DNA of 64,000 nucleotides from G963663615 sp963663615 (GCA_963663615.1 OY760517.1:3596001-3660000); one strand, 5' to 3'. Counted from the first letter of the stretch, positions 1 through 9,599 are shown. Notes: generated by a model not told the origin, from the letters alone. Numbers and translations are program-made.

Positions 1-1217
1 CCAAAAAACTCTTTACCAAAATCATCCTCCTCATAAGTGCCATGAACAACAGCCTGATTATTATCAACAACAAAATGCTCCTCATGGTTAAGTTCAAGGA
101 ATTCGGCAAGGGCGTAAAGTGAAGTTTCACCTAGTTCGTGAAGATTTTCATTAGTTACCCATATATCAGAAGAATATCTGTCATAAGGTGTTTCGTAAGT
201 TAGTGCCATCACTTGTTCGCCGTAATTAGCCCACATATATCCTTCAGGGAAAATTGGACGTAATGATGACTCGCGTAAATCAACCGGATCAAAATACGGG
301 CTATCGGATGTATTAAGATAGGCAAGCTGGTACTCGCGTCTGTAAAACCAGTCGGAAGTTGATTCAGCAGTGTGTATCCAGAAAGTACAGGAAGAACTTG
401 CCTGAGAATGCATATTGAGAAGAATATCGAACGGTTTTTCTTCACACAGCACTTTCATACGTCTTTTCATTATCAATGGTTCTCTTGGTGTTTCATTATC
501 CGGTTTATTGTATTGACGTTCACAATCAACTCCATCGTAATTAGTTCTAGACCTGCCATAATATACACCTTCAGGATTAGCAAAAGGAACAGTAAAAAAA
601 ATTATGGAATCGAGGTAAGTGTTAGTTGCTGCCTTTCCTGAGAGAAGTTCATCAATAATTCCATCAAAGTGATATGAACAAGGAGTTTCACCGGGGTGTA
701 CACGTGCGTGTATCCATACCCGTTTTTTTAGTTCGTTAGGTACATTTTTGTTGGTTATAATCATTTCCTGCATTGGAAAATTTCGTTCTGTAAACCCTAA
801 AGTATCAAGCTCAACATATTCACTTTGCTCCCACTCAGCCAATCTTTCCTGAAGATAGCTATAATTATAAGGGGTGTAATAGGATACATAAACAGTATCG
901 TGTTCAAAAGTTTTCCTGAAATTGTTTATTTCCGGAGCTTCGGGAGCAGTAAAACGCTGAAACGTTTTGTTGTCATACGAGTACATCGGACGGTTACAAT
1001 CGCTATTAGTTACAGTTACATTAATAAAACGGTTCTTAACACCAGTAATTCTAAAGTAGAACCATCTACCCCCAATATCACTTACTGTTGTAACATTATA
1101 GCTAACCGAATCAGTAGTTGTTACCTGGTTAATATTACCTGATTCAAAATCAGCATCGAATTTTACCTGTGCAAATAATGTAGCAGATAAAGCTAAAAAT
1201 AGTAGTATAGATTTCAT
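1..1217 (-). CDS. M14-family zinc carboxypeptidase, secreted (3' end outside window)
   Basis: The frame opens at ATG 1217 and is still open at base 1, so about 405 residues are seen and the C-terminus is missing. A signal peptide (MKSILLFLALSATLFAQ) implies export. Metallocarboxypeptidase hallmarks are visible: the zinc pair in HPGE (about residue 174), a later candidate zinc His in NMHSQ (about 268), and the candidate catalytic Glu in YETPYD (about 340). The ARVHPGE form resembles the cytosolic-carboxypeptidase branch of M14, preceded here by an N-terminal beta-rich domain of about 130 residues, also typical of that branch. It would cleave C-terminal residues from peptides outside the cytoplasm; the substrate is not known. 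It differs from the second M14 gene at 15365-16825, which carries an MHGDE motif. Confidence 0.8.
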   Translation of the reverse strand, partial: MKSILLFLALSATLFAQVKFDADFESGNINQVTTTDSVSYNVTTVSDIGGRWFYFRITGVKNRFINVTVTNSDCNRPMYSYDNKTFQRFTAPEAPEINNFRKTFEHDTVYVSYYTPYNYSYLQERLAEWEQSEYVELDTLGFTERNFPMQEMIITNKNVPNELKKRVWIHARVHPGETPCSYHFDGIIDELLSGKAATNTYLDSIIFFTVPFANPEGVYYGRSRTNYDGVDCERQYNKPDNETPREPLIMKRRMKVLCEEKPFDILLNMHSQASSSCTFWIHTAESTSDWFYRREYQLAYLNTSDSPYFDPVDLRESSLRPIFPEGYMWANYGEQVMALTYETPYDRYSSDIWVTNENLHELGETSLYALAEFLELNHEEHFVVDNNQAVVHGTYEEDDFGKEFF

Positions 1218-1397
1218 CTCTCACCCTTAAAGTATCACTAATAAAAAATGCTAAATTTTATCCTCAAAGTTAATACAATATTTGAAATTACACAGCAAAT
1301 GTGCTCTGTGTTACAGAAAAAAAGTTATTTAAAACTTATAATATGCTTGTAACGTTATGGAAAGTGTTCTGAAGTTTGGAAAAAAGATAATAAGATA

Positions 1398-1655
1398 ATG
1401 GTACATTTTTTTGGAGAAAACGAACGTATGAGTAATGGTATATCGAAGATAGTGAATAACAAATCAAAAATATTTTTAAGAGGAGTAACAGGATATTTCC
1501 TGCTACTTACTTTTATAATACTTTTTGAAATGATATTGCTTAAGACAGGAATAACCCAAAATATTTCTATTGGAATGGAAGAAGTAGTGCTTGCCCTCGC
1601 CGGATTTATAGCCGGAATATTTCATTCAGCATTTACAATAATAAGGGGCTATTGA
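1398..1655 (+). CDS. small membrane protein of unknown function
   Basis: An 85-residue frame that I do not recognise. After a polar N-terminus it shows two hydrophobic stretches, about residues 30-50 and 61-80, so it would be a two-helix inner-membrane protein. Its last codons overlap the 3' end of prfA on the other strand by 7 bases (convergent). A second ATG at 1428 has GGAG 12 bases upstream and may be the real start. No neighbour on this strand hints at a role, and the call rests only on hydrophobicity and open frame. Confidence 0.4.
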   Translation: MVHFFGENERMSNGISKIVNNKSKIFLRGVTGYFLLLTFIILFEMILLKTGITQNISIGMEEVVLALAGFIAGIFHSAFTIIRGY

Positions 1656-2722
1656 GCCTGCCCCAATCTCTCTGCACTATCAGCCAATTTAAGTTTTTCG
1701 ATCAACTCGTTAAGATCACCTTCTACAATATTACTCAAATTATAAAGAGTAAGGTTTATTCTATGATCTGTTATTCTGTTTTGGGGATAATTGTAAGTAC
1801 GAATTTTATCGCTTCGGTCGCCACTTTTAACCATTGATTTTCTTGCCGATGCAATTTCTTCGTTATGTTCAGCAAGTTTTAAGTCGTACAAACGAGTTTT
1901 TAATACCTTCATTGCCTTTTGGCGGTTTTTAAGCTGACTTCTTTCATCCTGACATTGAACTACAAGTCCGGTTGGAATGTGTGTAATACGAATAGCAGTT
2001 TCAACCTTGTTAACATTCTGTCCGCCGGCACCACCACTTCGGTACACATCAATACGAAGATCATTAGGATCAACTTCAACCTCAACATCTTCAGCTTCAG
2101 GCATTACAGCAACAGAAGCAGCAGATGTATGAACCCTTCCGCTTGACTCGGTAGCAGGAACACGCTGAACGCGGTGAACACCACTTTCAAATTTTAGGTC
2201 TGCAAAAACATTTTTACCTTGAACGCTTAGCACAACTTCTTTTAAGCCACCCACACCCGACTCATTAAGTTCAATTATTTCTGTACTCCAACCACGTAAT
2301 TCACAAAAACGCGAGTACATACGAAACAGATCGCCTGCAAATAAAGCTGCTTCCTCGCCACCGGTACCGGCACGTATTTCAAGAAGAATATCCTTGTCGT
2401 CATTAGGATCTTTAGGAACAAGAAGGAGTTTAATCTCTTTTTCAAGATTTTCCTTTTCCGCTTTGTAATCAGCCATTTCTTCTTTGGCAATTTCAACAAG
2501 TTCGTCATCTTCATTGGCATCAATAATTTCCTGATTACCCTCAAGATTCTGAACAACATCAGCATATTTATCATAAACGGCAACAATCGGTTCAAGCTCG
2601 GAACGTTCCTTCGAAATGGCAACGAACCTGTTTTGATCCGAAATTATACTCGGGTCCGACATCTGGTCGGTTAATTTATTGAATTTGGCTTTTGCTTCTT
2701 CAAGCTTCGCAATTAAATCCAT
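1649..2722 (-). CDS. prfA: peptide chain release factor 1
   Basis: RF1 recognises UAA and UAG stop codons in the ribosomal A site and triggers peptidyl-tRNA hydrolysis. At 357 residues it is full length for the family. The GGQ catalytic motif lies at residues 233-235 (SGGAGGQNVNK), and the anticodon-like tripeptide PAT is at 189-191, which marks RF1 rather than RF2 (SPF). The start ATG 2722 follows GAGGAATAA, a good ribosome binding site. A promoter-like TTTG-N21-TATTTTTG lies just upstream (2745-2777). The usual downstream partner prmC is not here; the next gene downstream is on the opposite strand. Confidence 0.97.
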   Translation of the reverse strand: MDLIAKLEEAKAKFNKLTDQMSDPSIISDQNRFVAISKERSELEPIVAVYDKYADVVQNLEGNQEIIDANEDDELVEIAKEEMADYKAEKENLEKEIKLLLVPKDPNDDKDILLEIRAGTGGEEAALFAGDLFRMYSRFCELRGWSTEIIELNESGVGGLKEVVLSVQGKNVFADLKFESGVHRVQRVPATESSGRVHTSAASVAVMPEAEDVEVEVDPNDLRIDVYRSGGAGGQNVNKVETAIRITHIPTGLVVQCQDERSQLKNRQKAMKVLKTRLYDLKLAEHNEEIASARKSMVKSGDRSDKIRTYNYPQNRITDHRINLTLYNLSNIVEGDLNELIEKLKLADSAERLGQAQ

Positions 2723-2744
2723 TTATTCCTCAAACCTAAAACAT

Positions 2745-2777
2745 CAAAAATAGTAAAAATCTCTCTTCAAGTCCAAA
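2745..2777 (-). promoter_or_regulatory. candidate Bacteroidota-type promoter of prfA
   Basis: On the minus strand a TTTG (2774-2777) is followed after 21 bases by TATTTTTG (2745-2752), matching the -33/-7 consensus TTTG-N19-21-TAnnTTTG. The predicted start of transcription would leave a leader of roughly 15 bases containing the GAGGAA ribosome binding site of prfA. Confidence 0.45.
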
Positions 2778-2785
2778 CTAAGTAA

Positions 2786-3775
2786 TTATTTCTGTTTATC
2801 AAGATTATCCATAATTTTTCTTAATTCAACGGGATCTTTAGTTCTGCCAAGAGCCAGCATTAACTTAATTCGTGCTTTCTGTCCGTTAAGATATTCCGAA
2901 AACATAACACCAATTTGTCTTAACCATTTACCTGCACCCGGATAACCGTAGAGGTCAAGAGTTTCGCCGGAAGGACATCTGGAAACCAGTACAACCGGAA
3001 TTCCCTTATTAACAGCATATTCAATACCTTTGTAAGCATCTGGAGGCACATTACCTAACCCCATGGCTTCAACAACCATACCGGCAACACCGCTATCAGC
3101 TGAAAGCTTGAACAGTTTATCGTTCATACCAGCATAGGTTGTTATAATATCAACATCGGAGTTAATCTTTTCTGAAGTTAAATCTTCAAGATGGTATGGT
3201 AACCGGTTATAAATAACTCTTCCTTTTTCAACAAAACCAAGTGCCCCAAAATCAAGGCTATGGAAAGTTTCGAGATCTTCCGTATGGGTTTTTGTAACCT
3301 CGGAAGCTGCGTTAATTTCACCGTTTAAACAAACCAGTACACCAAGTTTGCGACTATTATCGTTTATACAGATATGAATTGCATCTGTTAAATTTTTAGG
3401 ACCATCCCAATCCGGTTCCGAACTTGTTTTCATTGCACCAATTACAACTACCGGTTTTTGAGTATCAACAGTAAGATCGAGCAGATAAGCTGTTTCTTCC
3501 AGGGTATCTGTACCGTGGGTAACTATTACTCCATCGTATTGTGGATCCTCAACAAAACCTCGTACTATTTTGGAAAGTTGCAACATTCTTTCCGGAGTCA
3601 TGTGCGGACCAGGGAAATTGCCGAAATTAAAGATATCCAATTCTGCAAGTCCCTTAACCTGGGGAATCATTTCAATTAATTCTTCACCATGATAATAGGG
3701 AATTGCACCGCCGGTTTTTTCATCAATTTTCATTGAAAAAGTACCACCGGTAAAAACAACAATAAGTTTTTTCAT
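2786..3775 (-). CDS. L-asparaginase family protein
   Basis: Hydrolyses L-asparagine to aspartate and ammonia. The 329-residue protein has both asparaginase signatures: TGGTFS near the N-terminus with the nucleophilic Thr at residue 12, and THGTDTLEET with Thr89-Asp90. No signal peptide is seen, so a cytoplasmic type I enzyme is likely. Its ATG directly abuts the stop codon of the upstream glycosyltransferase, so the two are translationally coupled in the SpoIID-glycosyltransferase-asparaginase operon. The physiological link with those cell-envelope genes is not evident. The glutaminase-asparaginase and Glu-tRNA amidotransferase GatD families share these motifs, but no GatD N-terminal domain is present. 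Confidence 0.9.
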   Translation of the reverse strand: MKKLIVVFTGGTFSMKIDEKTGGAIPYYHGEELIEMIPQVKGLAELDIFNFGNFPGPHMTPERMLQLSKIVRGFVEDPQYDGVIVTHGTDTLEETAYLLDLTVDTQKPVVVIGAMKTSSEPDWDGPKNLTDAIHICINDNSRKLGVLVCLNGEINAASEVTKTHTEDLETFHSLDFGALGFVEKGRVIYNRLPYHLEDLTSEKINSDVDIITTYAGMNDKLFKLSADSGVAGMVVEAMGLGNVPPDAYKGIEYAVNKGIPVVLVSRCPSGETLDLYGYPGAGKWLRQIGVMFSEYLNGQKARIKLMLALGRTKDPVELRKIMDNLDKQK

Positions 3776-4900
3776 TTATTTTTCTTTCTTTTTAATGGCT
3801 GCCTTATAAATTGAAATAGCTTTATCAGTAAGTAAAGCCAGATCAAAATGTTCTATAATTCTTTTACGCGCATTAATTCCAAATATCTTTCTTTCTTTTG
3901 GTGAAAGGATAAGCTTACGAAGCTTTTCAGTGAGGTCGTCTTTATTTTTTGCTTCAAAAAACCAGCCTGTTTCGCCATCAACGTTAATATCCAATACGCC
4001 ATCGGCAGCAGCTGCAACAACAGGTTTACCCATTGCCATGGCTTCGGCAAGAGCAATACCAAATGCTTCGTTATGTGAGGGGAAAGCAAATATATCCATT
4101 GCAGAGATAATATCGGGTGTATCGTTTCTAAACCCGGTAAACTTTACTTTATCTTCCAGTTCGTACTCCTTGTGCATAGAGAGTATTTTATTACCGTAAT
4201 CATCTTCACCACGGCTTGGTTCACCAACAATCATAAACCTGAGGTTATTAAATTCGGGAATAAGTTGTTTTGCAGCATACAATACATCTTCGTGTCCTTT
4301 GCCCTGACTAAATCGTGCAAGCATACCAACAACAATGTCATCGTTTTTATAACCAAACTCTTCGCGAATTTTATTCCGGTTAGCCTTAACAGGAGCAAAC
4401 TTGTTGGTATCAACTGCGTTGTGAAGCAATAAAACTTTGGATTCATCGAGGGGACAAGTATCAAGCAAATTCTTTTCAATTACCTTACTAATTGCCAGTG
4501 CGTAATCAAGACGTTTATACACCCACCTGTGGAGAAAATCTTTTTTAACGACAAATGAGCCCAACTGTTTTGTCATAAGGAGCGGGATATTTGAACCGGC
4601 AAGTCTCAGTGCCGGCACAAGAACCCAAAGGTCTTTTGAGTATTGTGTATGCACAACATCAAATCCACCTTTTCTAATTATTCCCGCAAGTTTGTTTATT
4701 GAAACCGGATTAAAATAGCCGGATGCTTTTAAGGGATGTACTTTTACTCCCTTGCTAACCGCATCTTCTTCCATGCGTGTACCTGGATAGCAAATAAGTT
4801 CGGCTTCATGACCTTTTTTTTGAAGTTCAATACAAGCGGTAACAGCAAACATTTCCATACCGCCCCAACTTTTTGACAAGCAGGAATAAAGTATTTTCAT
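3776..4900 (-). CDS. GT4-family glycosyltransferase
   Basis: A 374-residue GT-B fold enzyme. The N-terminal domain opens with the typical KSWGGMEMF glycine-rich loop. The C-terminal domain carries the GT4 E-x7-E motif (EAFGIALAEAMAMGKPVV), which binds the donor nucleotide-sugar. It transfers a sugar to an unidentified acceptor, probably a cell-surface glycan or lipid. The ATG overlaps the stop codon of the SpoIID-domain gene by one base (TAATG), and its own stop directly abuts the asparaginase start, so all three are one operon. Confidence 0.88.
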   Translation of the reverse strand: MKILYSCLSKSWGGMEMFAVTACIELQKKGHEAELICYPGTRMEEDAVSKGVKVHPLKASGYFNPVSINKLAGIIRKGGFDVVHTQYSKDLWVLVPALRLAGSNIPLLMTKQLGSFVVKKDFLHRWVYKRLDYALAISKVIEKNLLDTCPLDESKVLLLHNAVDTNKFAPVKANRNKIREEFGYKNDDIVVGMLARFSQGKGHEDVLYAAKQLIPEFNNLRFMIVGEPSRGEDDYGNKILSMHKEYELEDKVKFTGFRNDTPDIISAMDIFAFPSHNEAFGIALAEAMAMGKPVVAAAADGVLDINVDGETGWFFEAKNKDDLTEKLRKLILSPKERKIFGINARKRIIEHFDLALLTDKAISIYKAAIKKKEK

Positions 4901-6240
4901 TAATATATTCTCGAGATTTTAGCTCCACAGAAATAGTGAAGTAGTATTTCGTCAAATTTGTAACCTATTTCGCTCATTACTGCAGCACCAATTTGGCAAA
5001 GACCAACTCCATGCCCCCAGCCAGCACCTTTAAGTACAAATTTTTGAGGGACACCATCTTTTTCGTCATATTTTTCAACAACAAAAGCAGAGCTGTAAAG
5101 ATGTGAGTCAGAAAGAATTCTTCTTATTTCCAATTCCTTGCCAATTGTAACCGTCTTTTTTGACCCAACAATTTTAAGCTTTATCAAGCGGGCAGATTCG
5201 CCTCGTTCAACAGGAACCATATCAAGGATTTCACCAAAATCGAAACCTGATTTTGTATTAAGTAAAGAAGCTATTTTTTCTTGGGTGTATTCTACATTCC
5301 AGCGATAAAAATCTTTGGTATCCTGATCAAAATCCTGCAACACCTGCGAAAGTATTTTTTCATCGTGTGTATTACAGAAAGCAGGCGGATTACCAAGTAT
5401 CCATTCTGTAGCAGCTTTTTCGTCGGTTAAATCCATCTTGTAACCATCCGGATCAAATTTGTAGTCAACAACTCGATCAAGGTAAGGGTGATTTACCGGT
5501 TCCCAAACATTTTCAAATTTTTCGGCAACACCACCACAGGATTTTGAGAATCGTGCATCACAAATTTTATTATCATAATTAAGAATTAAGCCGGCAGTTT
5601 CCTTAACAGCAACTTTCGAATTATGAGCATAAAGTTTGGTGATTCCCTGATACCTTTGGCAGTGGTCGTCAGCACAAACATCATAAAGTGTATGGTCTTC
5701 ACGATCGTACCACTTTACGTATTCTTCATCGTTTTGCTGAACCGAATTATAGGTTTCCTCGGTATCTGCAAGTTCATTTCTTTTTTCAATCTGAGCAAGT
5801 AGCCAGCTTCTTGAAATTATTGCATGTGCCTTAAGAAACTCAACAGAGCTGTTTGCATTCATTTCCGATGAAATTACACTTGTAAGATAATCTTCAACTG
5901 GCAGTACGTTTACTGCTACAAGCTTTCCATCTTCAACAAGTAATTTAATTGAACCGAGAAAACGTTGCTTCTCTTTCTTTTGCCAATGAAACTGAATTCC
6001 GATAATAACATCATGAATAATTACCGAATCACTTTCATAATCATCAGGTGTAAAAACAATTTCATTATCAAAACTTAGTTCGTCCGTTCCATTTACAACT
6101 ACAATTTTTCCACCATTAATAGTTGCATTACATTTTCCGCGGTAAAATTTTTCCGACCCATTAACAGAAAAATCACCATGCAATTCAAAGACAATGTCGT
6201 CCGACTTCAAAATTGCAACAGAAACTTCGGGTTGTACCAT
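4900..6240 (-). CDS. SpoIID/LytB-domain protein
   Basis: The SpoIID domain, known as a peptidoglycan lytic transglycosylase in spore formers, fills the second half: VEDYLTSVISSEMNANSS, then the Cys-containing region around DDHCQRY and KSCGG, and the hallmark GWGHGVGLCQIGA near the C-terminus. At 446 residues it is long, with a beta-rich N-terminal third of unknown role. A TTG at 6252 extends the frame, but ATG 6240 has GGGAG six bases upstream and is preferred. No signal peptide is visible, which is odd for a wall enzyme. SpoIID domains are common in non-sporulating Gram-negatives, so this does not indicate sporulation. First gene of an operon with a glycosyltransferase and an asparaginase. 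Confidence 0.85.
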   Translation of the reverse strand: MVQPEVSVAILKSDDIVFELHGDFSVNGSEKFYRGKCNATINGGKIVVVNGTDELSFDNEIVFTPDDYESDSVIIHDVIIGIQFHWQKKEKQRFLGSIKLLVEDGKLVAVNVLPVEDYLTSVISSEMNANSSVEFLKAHAIISRSWLLAQIEKRNELADTEETYNSVQQNDEEYVKWYDREDHTLYDVCADDHCQRYQGITKLYAHNSKVAVKETAGLILNYDNKICDARFSKSCGGVAEKFENVWEPVNHPYLDRVVDYKFDPDGYKMDLTDEKAATEWILGNPPAFCNTHDEKILSQVLQDFDQDTKDFYRWNVEYTQEKIASLLNTKSGFDFGEILDMVPVERGESARLIKLKIVGSKKTVTIGKELEIRRILSDSHLYSSAFVVEKYDEKDGVPQKFVLKGAGWGHGVGLCQIGAAVMSEIGYKFDEILLHYFCGAKISRIY

Positions 6241-6482
6241 AATATCTCCCAAATCATAAAAAAAAGCAGTCTGAAATATAAAAAATGATTATCCGAGAAT
6301 AAACCGAATTAATCTTTTTGCGTAAAATCTATTAAGAATAGTAACTTATTCTCATCTTATTCCAAATTAATTTGGCAATTTTGTAAAAATCATTATTTTT
6401 TATATTATTTGTTACATATACTTTTCGATAATTAAAATATATTTCTGTAAATTATTGTGTGGCTAATTAACCAAGGTACTTT

Positions 6483-7181
6483 ATGATCAGATGTATGATT
6501 GTTGATGATGAGGAAATGTCTCGTCAAATTTTATTAAAATTTGTTGAGCAGACAGAATTTCTTGAATGTGTCGGGTCGTATTCAAATGCAATCGAGGCGT
6601 CCAATATTTTGCGCAAAGATCCGGTTGATGTTATTTTTCTGGATGTTGAAATGCCAGAGATGAGCGGATTGGATTTGATTAAAACTCTTGTGTCCAGACC
6701 ACAAATAATTCTTACTACCTCAAAAGAAAAATATGCGGTTGAAGCTTTTGAACAGGAAGTAACCGATTACATAGTTAAGCCTATTAACTATGCCCGTTTT
6801 GTTAAGGCTGCTACAAAAGTAAAGGATAAACTGGATTCCGAAGGGGCTAATACCATTACCGAGGAAAACGATAATAGTTTGTTCATCAAGGTTGATTCAA
6901 GGTACGTGAAGCTCGATAAACATGAAATAAACTATATTGAAGCTTTACGCGACTATGTTGTTATCAATACCGACAAGAAAAAATATACTGTCTTTTCTAC
7001 GATGAAAGGTATTGAGAAAAATTTGCCTTCAAAGGAATTTGCCCGAGTTCACAGATCATTTATAATACGAATTGATAAAATACTCGATATTGAAGATAAT
7101 AACCTGGTTATAAATAACAAGATTATTCCTATTGGTCCGTCATACAAATCGGAATTGATGAAAAGATTAAATATAATTTAG
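6483..7181 (+). CDS. LytTR-type response regulator
   Basis: A 232-residue transcription factor with an N-terminal receiver domain (acidic pair D8-D9, phospho-acceptor D54 in FLDVEMPEMSG, Lys in VKPI) and a C-terminal LytTR DNA-binding domain from about residue 128 (SRYVKLDKHEINYIEAL, later VHRSFIIRI). No sensor kinase lies next to it, so its partner is elsewhere. It is divergent from the SpoIID operon across a 240-base AT-rich gap and ends in a strong terminator at 7214-7248, so it is a single-gene unit. Confidence 0.93.
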   Translation: MIRCMIVDDEEMSRQILLKFVEQTEFLECVGSYSNAIEASNILRKDPVDVIFLDVEMPEMSGLDLIKTLVSRPQIILTTSKEKYAVEAFEQEVTDYIVKPINYARFVKAATKVKDKLDSEGANTITEENDNSLFIKVDSRYVKLDKHEINYIEALRDYVVINTDKKKYTVFSTMKGIEKNLPSKEFARVHRSFIIRIDKILDIEDNNLVINNKIIPIGPSYKSELMKRLNII

Positions 7182-7213
7182 AAATATTTCCATTATACAA
7201 GTTTTAGGACGAG

Positions 7214-7248
7214 CTCCCTTAAGTATTATACTTGGGGGAGTTTTTTTT
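7214..7248 (+). terminator. intrinsic terminator of the LytTR regulator gene
   Basis: A 12-base-pair stem starting CTCCC and closing GGGAG, including two G-T pairs, with a 3-base loop (7226-7228), followed by eight T from 7241. Confidence 0.9.
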
Positions 7249-7328
7249 ATTTAACAAGCTAATAAAGTAAAGAGCAAAATCTGTACTAAACTTTGCCCTT
7301 ATAAACTTGTAAATAACTCACTAATAAG

Positions 7329-8747
7329 TTACAATTCCAGCAACGCTACATTTTCAATATGGTATGTATGAGGGAACATATCAACAGGAGTCATTTCCAG
7401 CAGTTTGTACCCACCTTCGGCAAGTAACTGAATATCACGTGCCTGTGTTGCAGGGTTGCAACTTATATATACAATGCGTTTTGGCATTAACTCGAGTATA
7501 TCCTTTACAGTACCCGGATGCATACCTCCACGTGGCGGATCAGCAACAATAATATCTGGTTTTGGTACATTATTCTCCTCCATTACCGGAAGGAAGGATT
7601 TATCGAGATTGGCTGTTAAAGGTTTATAGTTTGTTACACCATTTAAGTCAATATTTATAAAGGCATCTTTTACAGCGGGTTCAACTGTTTCAAATCCGTA
7701 AACTTCCCTTGCGTTTTTCGAAAGGTATATACCGATTGTGCCTGCACCACTATATAAGTCAAAAACCACATCATCTTTCGTTGATTTTGCATACTCTACT
7801 GCTTTATCGTAAAGTAAGCGAGCCTGGTTTGTGTTTGTCTGGAAAAATGAGTTTGCACTTATTCGGTACTTAAATTCACCAATTTTATCGTAAATAAATC
7901 CAGGACCAAAATAAACTTTTTCATAATCACCAAGGGCGACCTGTGCTTTTTTGGTGTTAATATTGTTTATAACGTTGGTTATAGTGGGTACTTCCTTTAA
8001 TAAAACTTCGGTATATTCTTCCATTAGCTCGGGTCTGTCTTCGGAGGTAACAAGGTTTACCATAAGGTCATCAGTATTTGAAGCGTGCTTTATTACAAGA
8101 TGACGCAAATATCCGTCATGAGTTTTGGTTGAATATATGGTTTCGTTACGTTGCTTAAAAAATTCGCGGGTAAAGGTTAAAATTCTGTTGCTTTCTTCGG
8201 ATTGCAAATAACAGGCTTTGAGGTCGAGAACTTTTTCAAACATTCGGGGGATATGTAACCCCAAAGCAAATTCACGGTTCTCAATCTCCTCTTCGGAGGC
8301 AACTTCCTCTTCGGTTAGCCATCTGTATTTAGCAAAACTAAACTCCATTTTGTTGCGATAAAAGAATATCTTTTCGCAACCAATTGCGGGATAACAAGTA
8401 ACATCATCAAACCCACCAATCTTCCTGAAAATATCCTTCACCTGTTCAGTCTTAAAATTAACCTGAAGCGGATAATCCATATCCTGTTGTTTACATCCAC
8501 CGCACACCCCGTAATGACTGCACCGTGCCTCAACATGCATATCGGATTTGTAAATAAACTCAACTATTTTAGCCTCAGCGTATGATTTTCGCTTCCTCAT
8601 AACCTGAACTTTTACTTTATCGCCTGGATAGGCACGATTAACAAAAATAACGAACTTGCGTCCGTCTTCCAGTTCTATACGTGCAACACCTTTTCCTTCA
8701 AATGCGTAATCAACTATTTCTACATCAAGTATCGAACCTCTTTTCAA
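7329..8747 (-). CDS. rlmD: 23S rRNA (uracil-C5)-methyltransferase, RlmD/RumA type
   Basis: A 472-residue TrmA-superfamily enzyme that methylates a uracil in 23S rRNA using S-adenosylmethionine. It has an N-terminal TRAM-like RNA-binding domain (about 1-65), a cysteine cluster for a 4Fe-4S centre (C76, C82, C85 in CGGC context, and C179), the SAM fold with FDLYSGAGTIG, the DPPRGG motif, and the catalytic Cys430 in ISCNPAT. The start is TTG 8747, one base after the stop of the upstream methyltransferase, with a strong AAGAGGAG ribosome binding site. RlmC and RlmD cannot be told apart with certainty by eye, so the target base is inferred. Confidence 0.88.
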   Translation of the reverse strand: MKRGSILDVEIVDYAFEGKGVARIELEDGRKFVIFVNRAYPGDKVKVQVMRKRKSYAEAKIVEFIYKSDMHVEARCSHYGVCGGCKQQDMDYPLQVNFKTEQVKDIFRKIGGFDDVTCYPAIGCEKIFFYRNKMEFSFAKYRWLTEEEVASEEEIENREFALGLHIPRMFEKVLDLKACYLQSEESNRILTFTREFFKQRNETIYSTKTHDGYLRHLVIKHASNTDDLMVNLVTSEDRPELMEEYTEVLLKEVPTITNVINNINTKKAQVALGDYEKVYFGPGFIYDKIGEFKYRISANSFFQTNTNQARLLYDKAVEYAKSTKDDVVFDLYSGAGTIGIYLSKNAREVYGFETVEPAVKDAFINIDLNGVTNYKPLTANLDKSFLPVMEENNVPKPDIIVADPPRGGMHPGTVKDILELMPKRIVYISCNPATQARDIQLLAEGGYKLLEMTPVDMFPHTYHIENVALLEL

Positions 8748-8748
8748 C

Positions 8749-9459
8749 TCAACTCCTCTTAAGTATCATTGCCATAAAACACATATATTTTTCACCCCCC
8801 TGGTCCAGGTAAACATTACTTTCATGACTAATCTTTTTAATTAGCTTTTTGTGGTAAGATTTCTCCTGTTCGGAAAGATGTTTAAGACTTTCATCAAGCT
8901 TGTTGGACATTGATTTGTAAAAGCGATTAAGTGTATATGACAAGTCTTTGGTTTCTACAATCTCAAAGTTTTTTGATTTATAATACTCCTGATAAGTATC
9001 GAGGTACAAACCTTCGATACCGGAACTGTAAAAAACGTCCTGAATAAATACTGGCGGGTTATCAGTTTTAAAAAGCATTTCGCCAATACAAAATATTGCA
9101 TCCGGTTTCGAAATACGTTTTAATTCCTTCAGGATACCCTTGCGTCTCTCATCCGATATTGTACCCTGAGCATAAACAAGATCGAACTCAGCCTTGTTAA
9201 AATCGGTAGCTTCAAAATCCATAAGCCGAATATTTACATTCGGGAAATTTTCGAGTCCCAGCCGTGAATTTATAAGCGAGTCGTAATCCTCCACAATAAG
9301 GTCGGCAGGCACACCGGAAGCTTCTGCAAGCTGCTGGGCTACACTCTCGCTGGAAGAACCCAGAACGAGGCATCGTTTGTTTTTAAGGTCGCTTTTTATT
9401 GTTAAAAACTTAACCTGCTCGTTAAGTCCGGGCAAAAAAGTAGGTCTTGTAAGTTCCAT
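8749..9459 (-). CDS. class I SAM-dependent methyltransferase-like protein
   Basis: A 236-residue protein with a Rossmann-type N-terminal half. Motif I is degenerate (CLVLGSSSESVAQQLAEA), followed by an acidic end to strand 2 (LIVEDYDSL) and a post-motif FDLVYAQGTI. The C-terminal quarter is lysine-rich and helical. Its substrate is unknown. The stop codon lies one base before the TTG start of rlmD, so the two are translationally coupled. Translation from ATG 9459. The function call depends on fold pattern only. Confidence 0.65.
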   Translation of the reverse strand: MELTRPTFLPGLNEQVKFLTIKSDLKNKRCLVLGSSSESVAQQLAEASGVPADLIVEDYDSLINSRLGLENFPNVNIRLMDFEATDFNKAEFDLVYAQGTISDERRKGILKELKRISKPDAIFCIGEMLFKTDNPPVFIQDVFYSSGIEGLYLDTYQEYYKSKNFEIVETKDLSYTLNRFYKSMSNKLDESLKHLSEQEKSYHKKLIKKISHESNVYLDQGGEKYMCFMAMILKRS

Positions 9460-9546
9460 ATCAATAATTACTTTTGAAATTCTTCAAAAAAGATTAAATT
9501 TGTGAACCCAAATATACGAAGATAAAGTAAGAAAAAAATTTTAAAC

Positions 9547-9577
9547 TTGACGACAAAAGAATAGATTTATATATTTG
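9547..9577 (+). promoter_or_regulatory. Bacteroidota-type promoter of the tRNA gene
   Basis: TTG (9547-9549), 20 bases, then TATATTTG (9570-9577), an exact match to TAnnTTTG. The mature tRNA begins 23 bases downstream, as expected for a short 5' leader trimmed by RNase P. Confidence 0.65.
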
Positions 9578-9599
9578 GGGCTTGTCTGTATGGCAAAAT

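Noticed and set aside
825..1142. Plus-strand frame of 105 codons at the left end
   Set aside because: It lies antisense to the M14 peptidase, whose catalytic motifs are clear on the minus strand.
4900..6240. SpoIID domain taken as a sign of a spore-forming Firmicute
   Set aside because: No other sporulation gene is present, and the domain is common in non-sporulating Gram-negatives; the rest of the window shows an outer membrane.
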